Shown one piece after another: positions 1 through 12,145 of a stretch of 64,000 bases of DNA. Each line of letters begins with the position of its first letter. Position 1 is the first letter of the stretch. This DNA comes from Lutjanus erythropterus (Eukaryota; Chordata; Actinopteri; Lutjaniformes; Lutjanidae). A program made the translations under genes and the position numbers. The stretch is taken from contig CM034610.1 of assembly GCA_020091685.1 (NCBI GenBank), positions 28,073,600-28,137,599 of the forward strand, in the 5' to 3' direction. A model generated the notes under the pieces. It was not told the DNA's origin and searched no databases. It was given only the letters and a program-made list of their open reading frames with translations.

Positions 1-665
1 TAAGTGATAAGTTCTCTTTAGTTTAAAGTACAGTTCTGTTGTAATGTTTCCCAAATTACCCTTTAATAACATATAATAAGGGTCCACTGGTGAGAAACAA
101 TACACTTTAGTTTACAGTACAGTTCTGGAAAAATGTGTCCCAAATTACAATTACCACCGGGCAAGGACGGTGATGCCCTCCTGGAAGCCCCTAAAAGCAG
201 ATCAGATGTGACAAAGTCACTCTAAAGTGTCCCTCTAGATGACAAAATGTAGTAAAGTGTCCTCACGTGTCCTTCTTGTGGACAAAATGTGGCAAAGTGC
301 CCTTTAAGTGGACAAAATATGGTAAATTGCCCTCTAAAGTGTCCGTCTAGTAGACAAAATGTGGTGAAGTGTCCTTCCAGTGGACAAAATGTGGTGAAGT
401 GCCCTTAAAAGTGTCCTTCTTGTGGACAAAATGTGGCAGTGCCCTTGAAGTGGACAAAATATGGTAAATTGCCCTCTAAAGTGCCCTTTAAGTGGACAAA
501 ATGTGGTAAAGTGCTCTCTAAAGTGCCATACACTTTAGTTTACAGTACAGTTCTGTTGTAATGTGTCCCTAATTACCCTCTAAGAAAGTCTAATAAAGAA
601 CATGTTATTTCTTGTTTTTAATACAAACTGTGGTCTTGTTAGTGCACTGTCAAATAAAGTTTTAA
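1..665. repeat. foldback-type element arm with internal GTGGACAAAATGTGG minisatellite
   Basis: Two partial copies of a module containing TTTACAGTACAGTTCTG (about 20-120 and 530-665) flank about 350 bp of degenerate tandem repeats. The repeat core is GTGGACAAAATGTGGTAAAG followed by TGCCCTCTAAAGTGTCC. The 530-665 module ends AAATAAAGTTTTAATG and closely matches both arms of the foldback at 50818-51875. The element continues left of the window. Confidence 0.75.
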
Positions 666-2150
666 TGAGGATTCTTTTATTTCAGTAACAAACGATCAAT
701 TGGCCGCCTTTTTAGGATCCAGTAGAAGTGAACCGGCTGCTTTCTTGCAACATCGATTGAAATTCTCAACTTGTAGCTGTAGTTTGAATTCAGCCGGAGC
801 AGGGAGGAGGTCCCTGGTTTACTGGGGCCCATGAGGGACCACACAGCTGGTCTGTAATAATTGCTTGTGCAGGCGACCGTGGAGAGAAAAAGGAGCGGTG
901 CAGAAGGTAAAGAGAGGAGAGGAAGTGCAACCCTGCTGTGTGACCCGTCCATCCCAGGTGTGTCGGTCCGGTCTTGTGAAACATAAAATAGTATTTGCAT
1001 CAACACTTGGAGACTCGGGTTTGGAAGACTTTCTCCCGCTCCCTCTGTCATCTCATTCCCACTCCTGATGTCATTTCCCATCGGACCTTCATGCTTTCTC
1101 TCTCCGTTTCTCTCTGCCGCAGCTCTATTTTTGTCTTCAGTCCTCGGTGCTGGTTCAGATGCAGAGTTTGAGCAGGGATTTGACTCCATCTAGTGGTGAA
1201 GTTGTGCAGCAGCCACAGACACAAATATACTGTGAATGTGAGCAATTTGCAGGCGAGGAAAGTTGCATTGACTCAAGCACATACATGAAGTATCGTCAGT
1301 GAGTATTTCAGCATTGACAGGTATTTAGCAGATTTAGGTTGTGTATTAAAAACATGAGCACACAAATGCCTAAAATAACACAATTGTGCACCAAATGTGT
1401 ATTCATCCGCCTTTGAAAATAGTTCCTAACAAATACGCTATGCTCTATACCAGTTCTTTATTAAAGCACTTAAAATGTGTATATTGTTTTACTAATGAGA
1501 GGAAGAAAAGACAAGAGCCTGTAAATTCTGCCTAAATGCACTTATTCAGTCTTATTTATGAAGTCAGCTAAAATGTTCTATAATGCAAAAATGAAAAAGT
1601 TGAAAAAATTCAAAATTTCAAGGCAACTTGCTTCAATAGATTTTTGAGTTTTGAGCCCTTAAAAAAGTTTTACCAACTAATTAACTAATTTTTGTTTAAA
1701 TAATTTACTTTCCCTCTTTAGATGAACTTGAATCTTAGTTATCACAACATTTTTTTTAGATGAGAGGAAGTAAAAAGATTGAGAAAAGTTTGGGAAACAC
1801 TGCTATGTACTAGTGGTTCCACCTTTTTCTGCCCATGGGTCACCACAGAGCAAGCCAAAATCTCAAGGCACGCCTGAATTCACATGTGAAAAATATCCTC
1901 TGTATCCAACCTAACAAATGGAGGCAACTGGCCAATCAGACGCAGAGTTCCTGGAGTGAGGGTGAGAAAACAATAAGGCATCAATCCATCAGGGTCTTGG
2001 ACTGGAATTGGATTGGAAACTGGAATTCACTTTGACAGAAAGTTTTTAAAGGATTTTTTAGGAAGGAGTGCACGCAAAAATCTAATAAAGTTTTTTGTTT
2101 AGTTGCATGTTGCAATAATAATGTATGGTTGTCATAAAACCCCACATCTG
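666..2150. other. no feature recognised
   Basis: There are no splice-bounded exons, RNA genes or strong repeats. The 170-codon minus-strand open frame at 677-1189 resembles no known domain and has ordinary low-information composition. Confidence 0.5.
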
Positions 2151-3375
2151 CTCTGTACCAGTGTTTGTCAAACTTTTCTCACTGTGTAGCACCTCGTAAA
2201 ATAATCAGCTCTCCAAATACCACCTCACTGTTTTGCATCATTTCTTGCTGGCAGGTGCTGTAGACACTTCACTTTTTACTGTAAGCAGCAACCAGCAGCT
2301 GTACTTGGATCAATGTCGTCGAATCCCGTGTCCCCGATCGTCTTGATGAAAAAAACTACAGTACGGCGCCGGGCTCTCTGCTCTGCAGCAGTGACCCCGA
2401 AATAAACACACGTGTTGACAATAAGACGCCACCCATGATCAGATGTTAATACCTCAGCCATTTATTTCTTAAACATAAGAAAGAAGAAGGGACTTCTCCA
2501 AGGTAAGAAAAATAACATTGCAATTTAAAATCAAGTGCACTTCAACATTGTCTCATTCTGTAAGGGAAGCCGTCCCTTCCTACTGCGTGAAGTGAGATAC
2601 ACAAACTGAAAAACAATCTAAAGAATCGATCTTTACTGTAAGGCTTTGGGTGGGGTGCTGTGTCGTTACGGTCGTGACGCGTTCGTCGAGATGTCGATGG
2701 CGGTGACAAATATATAAATGCATACAAACCAGCCGATAAACAGCCGATCCAAACATCACAACAATGTCCTCTGCGACATCTGAACACGAACAGAAACGTG
2801 ACTATGAGACGAGAGAAGACGTCGACGGTGTGATGGACTCCAGGAGGAGTCGGGCAGTGGGCTCATTTGTGCTAAAACTCCTGCTTTAAGCCGTTTATCA
2901 GAAATGAGAGCGAGAAGAAGAAGAAGATGACAGCTCTGGTGTCGGCACCTCACCTGGGCCAAACAGTATTTGTAGGTAATTTCCGGTGTTTGTTCGAGCG
3001 CTCTCCAGAGGACCAGATGGACGGAGTTTATTGCATCACGGACAGATAAGTTCATCCAGATGAGTTTCCATGATGTCAGATATCAGCTGTCAGTCACAGA
3101 GGGTTTAAACGTCTCAGGTTTTTGCCTACTTCAGCGCAGATGTCTGAGATGCGCCACATGGGACTGCAAATTTGAACCAAAGTCAATTTAAAAGTACTTT
3201 TCTGTGATAAAACACTACCTGGACCTCTGTGAGTGATTTAACAAGCCTCCTCTCCGCTCTGGTCACTCGTACGCTTTTCAACAAGCACTGCGGATGAATT
3301 ACGATCGCCGTCTGTTCCAGGTCTGACTACCATTACATCCAAAAACAACATGGATAATGACATACTGTATTTAGC
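2151..3375. other. repeat remnant then unassigned DNA
   Basis: About 2156-2230 resembles the decayed end of a dispersed element (CAGTGTTTGTCAAACTTTTC). From 2230 to 3375 the sequence is slightly CpG-richer around 2640-2850, but I see no exon or RNA gene. Confidence 0.4.
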
Positions 3376-3920
3376 TTAAAGGGTAACTGCGCTATTTTTT
3401 CAACCTGAACCCCTTTTTTCTCATGTTTTTGTGTGTAAGTGGCTGATGGAGGCAACAATTTTTGGAAATTGTTCCAGTGTTGAGCGTGAGGGAAACTGAG
3501 CTGCAACATAATTCCTCCGGGCAACTGTGCCGTCAAAGTGTGTCCACTCAAAGTGCTGGTTTGTTGTCTTTTGTTACCACTGACAGGCTCAGATTGTTGT
3601 TATAGAAGGCCATTTATACCCCCTTCATGCGCAAAAATAGATCTGACATATTTCCAATACATCCACTAGAGGGCGCCACTCTTAGGAGACAACATGGATG
3701 CTATTAAGAGTAGAGTAGGGTATAGTCTTGCATAGCCAGACCTTTCTCAGGCCTGTCTCCACACATACACATTCTGCTATAGGGGAAAAAAACACCCTGC
3801 CATGTTTGCATTTCTTTAAACCAATCACGAACGTCTTGGGCGGAGCTAAGCCCTGGATGCACTCACGGTGCTGCAGCAAAATAGTGTCGAGGGGGAACTT
3901 AGATTCGTGCCATTAGCATT
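3376..3920. mobile_element. TTAAAGGGTAA-ended MITE-like dispersed element plus adjacent repeat
   Basis: The start TTAAAGGGTAACTGCG and following TTTTTCAACCTG recur at 58650-58700 as TTAAAGGGTAATTGCA and TTTTTCAACCTGG. This points to a family with TTAA ends like T2/Kolobok MITEs. The segment 3660-3920 (CACTAGAGGGCGCC to TTAGCATTCCAGG) looks like a second dispersed element abutting it. The right boundary is uncertain. Confidence 0.45.
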
Positions 3921-6384
3921 CCAGGTGCTAATGTGCCATTTTCTTTATATAGGTTGCAGCTCGGAGGTTGTTTGAAAATGCAGATAACAGCTGCTGCGAT
4001 GTCACTTGAAGCAAGCGACCAGTGGCAGACTTATACCAGCAGTGTGCATCAGACAAATGGCGTACGTTATATGCTGATTTGGTTTGAAGGCTACCTGACA
4101 TTTTATCAAGGTTGATGCTAATAAATTATGTTTCTAATTAACCCAGGTCACTCTACCTGTACATAAACAGTTACAACCTCAAACTTTATTACAAGTTGCA
4201 TGTGACCAAAAAACTGATGAAGGTGCTGCTGGGCAGAGACCTCCTATGTCCCAAACTGTTATTTTTCAGGAAATGAAAAAAAAAAAAACCTTGAATGCTG
4301 CTTAGTCGAAGTTAGCAGCTCTTTTTAATACTTTTTAAAAGTTAAATGTTTGTAAAACACACAGACATAAAGGGTGATGGATAGCATTGATTTAGGACAA
4401 AAGGTAAAACTATCAAAATACAAGGTTTGCGCCAGACAGCAACTATATGCAATATGTGAATTAATAAAAAGTTATCATCCAAACATTTGCTCTCATCCTC
4501 TGTATTTCTGCATTTATGATGTCAACAGACAACAACTCAGCAACAACATTTTCTCCAAGGTGGAGTTCATGTGAAGTTTCCCAGTCAGGATACAATTGTT
4601 CTGATTATCCCATCAGCACATGAAGGCACCATTAGCACCATGCTACGAAAGCTGTCACACTTCTGGCACGCTTCAAAGTGCACTAAGCCCCGACTTTAGC
4701 CTCGGGCAGGGGTCTGCAAACTTTACTTTACTTTACTAGTGAAACCTTTGTTTCACTTCTTGTAGCTGCAGCACTGGACTAAACTGATGCCTCCATTTGA
4801 CATTTTAAACAAAATAATCATAGGAAAATAGGATCCAGGTTTGAAAAATACCGTAATCACCCTTTAATGGTTAAGTTGGAGAAGTAGGTCACAATCTGAC
4901 TTTCAAGAACTTCTTAGTTTCCTGCTGTACAAAAACTGCCTTCTTTATTAGCAAAGCAAAAATAATTAACCTATTATCAACTTACGTCCTTGTAAAAGGA
5001 CAAATCTAAATTTAAAAAATCTAACTAAACTTTATTTTGAGGAGAAAATAAATCAGAAACAATGTTTCATCTGCAATTTCAACTCACCAAATCCAATATC
5101 AAATAATGTCCTATCTATATACTGTAGTAGGCCAGTTAAGACAGTAAAATGCAGCAATTCACAATTGCCTTAGTGCGTGTTACATACTCAGGATATATAA
5201 CAATATACATTAATGGCATTTCACATTTGACATTCTCGATAATACATAATGATCTGTACCTGGAGTATAACCCACAAAATGATGCTGGTACCTCGTTAAA
5301 ATAAAACATCACAGGGTTTCACATCGAGGAGGAAAACAAGTGGCTTAGTGGTTGGATTTTAACTAGTTATGATGCCATGAGCTTTTTAAAAAAGAACTTG
5401 ATTTATTGAACAGCAGGTGGCAGTGTTTATCTGTTTCTCAATGCATAAAAGAGCGTGAAGCCAGCAGTGTAGCCATCATAGAAGTTTCTTTTTCTTGCAT
5501 GCTTTGTTGCATCTCTGCTTTGCCCAAAAGAAAGCAGCAATTTTGTCATGTTTTTAGTGCCTACAAAATTTGACAGCAAACTTCTACCATGGCTACTTCT
5601 GCTACCACAGAGGAAAAGTTTTAACAGTCCCTATCTTGGGAGCCAAAACTGTCAATGACTTGAATAAATAAGCAGGTTGGTGTAGGCAGTTGATGCTATA
5701 AAGTACGTACCCTCATCCTGGACCGATTTCAAGAATTTCACCCCAATAATTCCCAAATTTAAGGATGTAAAACTCAGTTGTTGCTGTCAGAAGGAGGGCA
5801 GTATTGAAGAGCAGATGTGAACATTTGTATGAGTGAAACCCCAGTCCATTTGAATGACGGAAAGAAAAAAAGCCAATCGTATTACACAGAATTAGAAATG
5901 GCTTTTGTAGAATACAGTATTGTAGGTCACTTGGCACAGACAGTCTTGGTGTTGTGATGTGTTGTGTGTTTGGGCACAGAGGTAAGCGGTTCTCTCTGTC
6001 TGTAGACTAAAGTTTACTCTCTCCACACAACAAACTGTATTGTTGTGTGGTTTGGGGTTCATGATGATGATGATGATGATGAAGGTGGGAAAATGAAGTG
6101 TGACACGTGCTAAATTAGACTTGAGAATGGTTTCAAATTTGAAAGACTGCACCTGGTTTATTAGGGTTGGGAATTTGATTCTGTGTTATTATAAAAACAA
6201 TTATAAAAAACTATCAATTCATCTTGATGCTTATTGTGTGACTTCTTGCTACTTTTAGCAAATTTGTAATGGTCTATAATTAACATGAAAGATTAATTTA
6301 CCTAATTAACTCATTTATTAATCAATTTGACCCATGTTGTGCCCATTTTGCTCTGTAACAGTGGAGCATTCTGGGTAACCAGTG
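3921..6384. other. unassigned DNA with minor repeat traces
   Basis: No gene is visible. A decayed repeat end occurs near 4690-4740 (GCAGGGGTCTGCAAACTT), and an ATG/CAT triplet microsatellite lies at 6060-6081. Confidence 0.4.
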
Positions 6385-6960
6385 AAACATCGGTCAACTT
6401 TCTCCTTTCCTGTTTCCTGGACTTAGATATGCTATGTGCTGGGTTTGTCTATGGTGAAAAGAAAACCAGATTTTAAAGCAATTAAAAGAAGTGCCTGTAA
6501 AGCGACAGTCACGTCTTTAGTTAGCTTATATTAGCAAAATGCTAGCTAAATAGCTAGCTAATGATTGATTTAGATTAGCTAGTGTTTTGCTAAGAGAAAG
6601 TTCCCACCATAGCTCATCATTACAAAAGACACGTCCGCAAAAGTTGTTAAACTGTTTACTGGATACTTCAAATTGCAAACAAGATCAATTATAGGCTGAG
6701 CAGGAATTCGTGGGCGGGATGTAACTAGCTGGCTAACAATTGATGTTGATTAGCTAGCTAGTTAGGTAGCATCATTGCAAACATTAGCTAACAGATGTAA
6801 CTAGATGTAGATTAGCTAGTGTGTTGCTAACATTAGCTAACTCAAGCTGTGCATCTTTTAACCATCTTCAAAATGTGGTTTTCTTTCCAACATAGACAAG
6901 CCAGGCACAGGGAAGTCGGAATTTCTGAGTTCCCAGTTGGAAATTTCAACTCAAGTTGGA
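6385..6960. mobile_element. foldback element with GCTAGC-rich core
   Basis: The segment around 6430-6478 (TTTGTCTATGGTGAAAAGAA) recurs inverted around 6868-6912 (TTTCCAACATAGACAAGCC). Between them are repeated GCTAGCTAA and TTAGCTAGTG motifs. This arrangement suggests a non-autonomous foldback transposon. Ends and target duplication are not clear. Confidence 0.5.
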
Positions 6961-7859
6961 TTTTTGACTCAGAAAGTTGAAGGAACCTTAACGTCAAAAT
7001 CTAAGATGGCTGCTATGCACATCAACTGTAGTGAAAGAAGTACAGGAAACAGGAAATCTGACAAAGGTTCCAGATAAAGGGGCGGGACTTAGGATGGGTC
7101 AGTTTCATCAAATTCATGGAAGCCAAAATGATCTCAATGTCCAGAATTGGGTTTAAAATTCCTGATTATTGACTTTTCTGCATCAAGGCATCGTCCACGA
7201 GAGAGTCATGATGCATCTGAGAACATTTTTTTCTCCCACCCTTATCATTTATCTTGTCAGACACTTCAGGAATCCCCCAACAGGATGCAGCGCGTACAGG
7301 ATGTGTGAAGTCAAGTGTTTCTCAACAGATCTGAAACATTTTCAAGTGTATGAGACGAGCGGTTGACAGGGCCAGGAGTGGAACAGGAACAACCCGTGTG
7401 TGAACCAGCGCTGAGGCTGTGGGGATCACTGGGAGCCAGAATCAGCGCAACCTTGTGATGTCCCCCGTGAGAGACATCACAAACCGCGCTCATGTCCTCG
7501 CTCAGCAGAGTTTGAGACAGTTTGCCCTGGTTTCTAACTCCCTGTGATAATATTCCCGTCTCTGACTGGTCCTCCCCGGCCAATCATGAGTCAGAGGCTA
7601 CAGCGGCACTTGACATTTCAATGCATGTTTTGAGATTTTATTTAAAGATTGGGCTTTATGAGAGCAGATCGCTGTATAAACACATGACCTAAAAGTGCCT
7701 TTTCTGGATGTATTTATTTAAATTTTAGTCTGCAGAAGTTTTTCCCACTGATACTCTAAATCTTCACTTTGGTTACGCACGCATTTGGCTGGACTGCCTC
7801 CAAGTTATGTAAAACTGAAATAATACAACAACTCTGGACATGGGAAGCAACTATTAATA
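6961..7859. other. no feature recognised
   Basis: A GC-richer island at 7360-7580 has no splice-bounded exon. Nothing else was identified. Confidence 0.4.
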
Positions 7860-8035
7860 CTAATTTTCATTACTGATTGATCTGATGGCTGTTTTGTTGA
7901 CTAATCTGTTAGCTGTTTGGTCTATTATAATTTCCAGAGCAGAAGGTGATGTCTTCAAACAGTCCAAAAAGTAAAGATATTCAATTTAAAGCAGCAAACC
8001 TGCACACAGGAGAAGGTGGAGCCAACAAAAATTAC
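7860..8035. mobile_element. remnant of ATTAATCG-type element
   Basis: GACTAATCTGTTAGCTGTTT followed by AAGGTGATGTCTTCAAACAG and AAAGATATTCAATTTAAAGC matches internal parts of the dispersed element better preserved at 18784-19062 and 53025-53275. Confidence 0.6.
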
Positions 8036-9300
8036 TTGAATCCACAGTCCTTTATCAGGTAACCTGCAAAAAAGTTATGTGAATATATAATACAAAAATA
8101 TTTTTTAATTCACAGGTAAAAATAAACTAAATGTGGGTGTGCAGGGGCTGAGAGCATTTCTTTGTGGAGAAATCAGAAATGAAAGAGATTGTGCAGTATT
8201 TTTAACATCTAAATCAGCTGACAATATTTGGAGAAATTTGCCGCGATCAGAAACAGTGAGAGCAACGCTGCTTTGCTTTGGCTTTGCTGCTTGTCAGAAG
8301 CGCCAAAAATAATTAGCCTTCATTCGCCGTTTGTATAAAAGTTACAGAGAGGAAACTCTCTGGTTTCCCTCTGACACACAGCTGTCACTCAGTATTATCA
8401 TTAGAGAGTATTTACTACAACTACAGACGGAGAGAAGAGGACACAGCAGAGCATTTCCCCCTTTTTAATTTGTTGATCTGAAAAATGATCCGCTCCGTAA
8501 CTCAAAACTGTCATACAAGCCGAACCGTGAGTTTTGTGATCCGTTGCCAACAGTAACAGGTTGGTTCGGGTACTGAGCTTTGGATGGGAGCGGGTTTGCA
8601 AAACTGGACCTGTACAAGACTCTGAGTAATGTAAGTTTTGTCAACTCGTCCGTCGGGTTCAGGATAGTTTCCTCGGTCAGATGAAAGCAACTTGACTTGT
8701 TGTATCACTTCAAAACACTGTTAGAACACATAATTAGCCTTGTTTTCATCTTTTTTATCTGCAGCACTCGACAGCAGGTGATCTTTGGTTGTTACCATGG
8801 AAACACTGGCCTTTTTAGGCTTAAAAAGGCTATACAAAAAGTCATTTTTTGTTTTTCTGGAACTGTCTAACTTGCATTACACTAGTCTAAAAGCAACATA
8901 AAAACTTCAGACCCCTGGTCAAACAATGACTGAACAGCTCCCCCTAGTGGAGAGTCTGCAGCCTGCTAAATGTGAATGTTTGTGAGTTACTACCGAGCGT
9001 TCTGCAGCTAAAAACACTGCATTGAAATGGAAAGTGCAGCTGTAAAAATCACCTCATTCTCATCCAAAGAAACCCAGATATTGATCTTAACAGAAACCCT
9101 CAAGAAAGAAAAGAGCTGTGGATGTTCTGAAGCACCAGAATGAACGCGTGATGGATGAGTTGGACACAGAGAAGGTCGTATGCAGGATAATCCGTATCCG
9201 TGTTCTGCTGCCACCTGCATCTCGCTGTATATGAACAAATCAGCATTACCATGGAAACTGAAAACTGTACACTAGTAAACACGATGGTTACATGCCTCAG
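8036..9300. other. no feature recognised
   Basis: Ordinary noncoding sequence. I see no exon, RNA gene or clear repeat. Confidence 0.4.
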
Positions 9301-9640
9301 TGTCCCGGCTGAGCTTGAAAAAAAAAAAAAAAACCCTGCTGCTATCAGGAGCAACTTCTGCACAATTGTGATAAGAAATATCACAATCACACACATTAAC
9401 GTGTTACATGTACGTTATATCTGAATATAAATGTACATGTAATCAACAGAAAGAATGGAGGAGCATATACAAATATAACATGATATATAAGGACTTACTG
9501 ACGATACCTACACGTTATAGACACATTGCTCATACATTCATATATGTCAACACTTAAATATGTATATACAGTATACATGTATATATTCATATGTATACAG
9601 ATATATCAAAGGAGGAATAAATAGTGCCATTAATGAGGTG
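9301..9640. other. AT-rich low-complexity segment
   Basis: An A-run near 9319-9332 is followed by alternating ATGTATATA motifs to about 9605. No gene is visible. Confidence 0.5.
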
Positions 9641-10479
9641 AGACAACCTAGTTTCATTGTTCCTCTCTGGTGAGACGACGTCCTCCCTACCCCCCTACCG
9701 ACCCCCCTTCCGTAAAGGATTCATGCTAATCTAATGTGATGCTGGTGGTCGTCCAGCGTCTGACCTCCCGCCTCGTTCTCACGCTCTTCCGCGTCTCAGA
9801 AACGTCTCTCTCGAGGAGTGACCTGGTGCAGGTTTTAGAAACACTCCATCACTATCGTCCCTGCTGGCACTAGGGTCTAAAGTTTACAGTATTATGCCCA
9901 GTAATAAATACAGTGTCTGTCAGAATGTCTCGTTGAACTACTGATGTCTATATGCGTCAACTACAGCCTGAATATTTAGATGTGGTTACATTCTATATAT
10001 CTGATGGGGTATTGACATATATTGCAATGCTACAACCAAAAAAAAGAAAAAAGAAGAAAGGCTTTGTGATTTGACCAGGTGTGTGCGTGATAAATCGCTG
10101 TATGACACACACACTGAGGAGTGAGACGAGTGAGACATGTTGTGTATGGACCTCTGACAAACTGTGTTGATGAAACAGTGGAACTGGATACTGGCCGAAA
10201 CGGCTGTGTCAGGGAATTGGCAGTGGACGACTCTCTGGCGTGGTGACTGGAACTTTCTGTTGGAGGTGGGTGGCATCTTTCCCTCTAGATGCATCTGACA
10301 GTTTTAAACTAAAAGGCCTCTAGTTTGAAAGGTGGTAAACTGGACAAATCAGCTTTTAACACCCTAATGTCAGCGTGTTAATGTGGGCGTGTTGTCAACA
10401 CTTATAATAACTGTCTACGACAACAAATGCATATTTTCACTTCCATTGCAGGGCTCAACAAGTGGTGCAAGTGCTACAA
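9641..10479. other. no feature recognised
   Basis: Mixed-composition DNA with a moderately CpG-containing part at 9670-9860. No exon is supported. Confidence 0.4.
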
Positions 10480-10640
10480 AGAACTATACTATTTCGATAA
10501 TCGATTAATTGTTAAAGTGGTTTTTCGTGCAAACTTGCAGGAAATGCAGTTTTCACCCTCTCAGATATGAAGATTTCTGCTTTTCTCTGTTTATTATCAT
10601 ATTGAACTGAATATCTTTGGTCTGACAAAAGAAAAAAAAG
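10480..10640. mobile_element. remnant of ATTAATCG-type element
   Basis: TCGATAATCGATTAATTG is followed by GAAGATTTCTGCTTTTCTCT and GAACTGAATATCTTTGGTCT, which is the left-to-middle part of a dispersed element common in fish DNA and present elsewhere in this window. Confidence 0.65.
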
Positions 10641-10653
10641 AAAAAGAAGATAC

Positions 10654-11285
10654 TTAAAGGGATAGTTCACATCAGTTCAACCATTATATAGCATAAAAGC
10701 ATGAAAACCAACTAAAAGCTCCAAGCTAAAGATCTACAGTGAAGATTCAGACTAAAAACATGGTGGAAATAACATTTCTTTAGTCAGCTTGTCATGTTGG
10801 GTTTTAGAAGACTTGGATTACACCAGACGAGCAGCACGGAGCCATTTCGTGTTTTTATTCTGCTGTTTTTTTACGTTCTGGCTGTGGATGCACACTGTTT
10901 TCTCTTGTAAACAGCATTTTTTTTGGGAAAATTAAACAGCAACTAATTGCAACGTGCTGACAGCTGGACTGATTAAAATAGATTTGTATCAGTTCTGTCA
11001 ACAAGTCTGCTCACCCGACCAGATACTTTCTACATTCTTACAGGGATTAAAATTACAAACCATGCAGAATTACCAGTTTTGCTATAGAATAATGTTATAT
11101 TCCTTATTAGAAGTGATTCCCACCAAGAATAAAAGCCTCTAACACACAAACTGAACCAGCAGATTGTGTTTAGATTAAATATATTTGCCAAAAGTAAATC
11201 TGGATGGATGTTATCCAGATAATTAAAGTCAGCTGACTGATGGTGAATAAAACAACACACAGTCCTGTTCTGCTGCTTTAAGAGA
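10654..11285. mobile_element. TTAA-type MITE remnant (TTAAAGGGATAGTTCA end)
   Basis: The left end TTAAAGGGATAGTTCA is at 10655. The interior around 10805-10905 (GACTTGGATTACACCAGACG, then TTTTTACGTTCTGGC) matches the element at 54330-54575. The right end is not clear. TTAAAGGRR ends with TTAA target sites are known for T2-MITEs of the Kolobok superfamily; this assignment is by end sequence only. Confidence 0.55.
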
Positions 11286-12066
11286 AAACTTCATATAAAT
11301 GTCATTTTCTAACACAGGAGGAAACTGAATCTGTAAATAAACCACTTTAGAAATGAAACACTTTAAATGAGGTGCTTTGAAGAGATTTTCAGTCCAGATT
11401 TTGTACCATCTTATTTAAACGTGACTCATCTTGTGTGCAGGCTGTTTGAGCTCAATGACAAACTGAACCGACGTCATATTTATCTCTGATGAACCTTCGT
11501 CATATCAGCTGCTGCACGATCCACCCACGCAGCTCGTTATTTTTAATTTGCATGACCTTCGCCGTCGTTGGCTTCAGGGATGATTCGGGCAAATTTAGCG
11601 CCACCGCTGTCAAACTAGAGGCCGGGGGGAGTGAAGGATGCTGACTGAGATGCTACGTAGAGCTACAGCTTGCATTCAGAGGAGTGAGAATAAATCTGTG
11701 TTTGTGCATTAAATACAGGTAGATTTTTCAGGGTCAGGTGGGCAAAAAACAAAACTCTGAGGGGCTTCTTCTTCTGTTTTCATGGAATGTTTGGGATTCA
11801 CATCTCACTTCCTGTGTTTCGTCTGTTTCGTGTGTGGCCGTCGCCTCCTGCTGGCGGAGACATCACTGACGTTCCCGGCAGTGGAGAACTATGGAATGAT
11901 TGTGCTATAATCTTGTTCAACTATTTAAGGAAATCTTTAAAAATCAGGGCAACGTTTCCACCGTCTCAACTTGTGGGGACTGAAGGAATGATTTAAGTAG
12001 CTCAGCTCGAAAAAACACTAGAACATCAAGAGCCGTCGGGTTCTAGCAGCGAGACGTCTGCACACG
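11286..12066. other. no feature recognised
   Basis: No exon, RNA gene or clear repeat was identified. Confidence 0.4.
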
Positions 12067-12098
12067 TGTGTGTGTGTATGTGTGTGTGTGTGTGTGTG
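12067..12098. repeat. (TG)n microsatellite
   Basis: Alternating TG with one interruption (TGTGTATG). Confidence 0.9.
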
Positions 12099-12145
12099 GT
12101 GTGGAGATAAAAAAGGGGGATGAGAGGATTGTTTGAGATCACACT

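Noticed and set aside
677-1189. 170-codon open frame on the minus strand
   Set aside because: No domain, no splice context and composition like its surroundings; internal overlapping frames are also open, as in chance ORFs.
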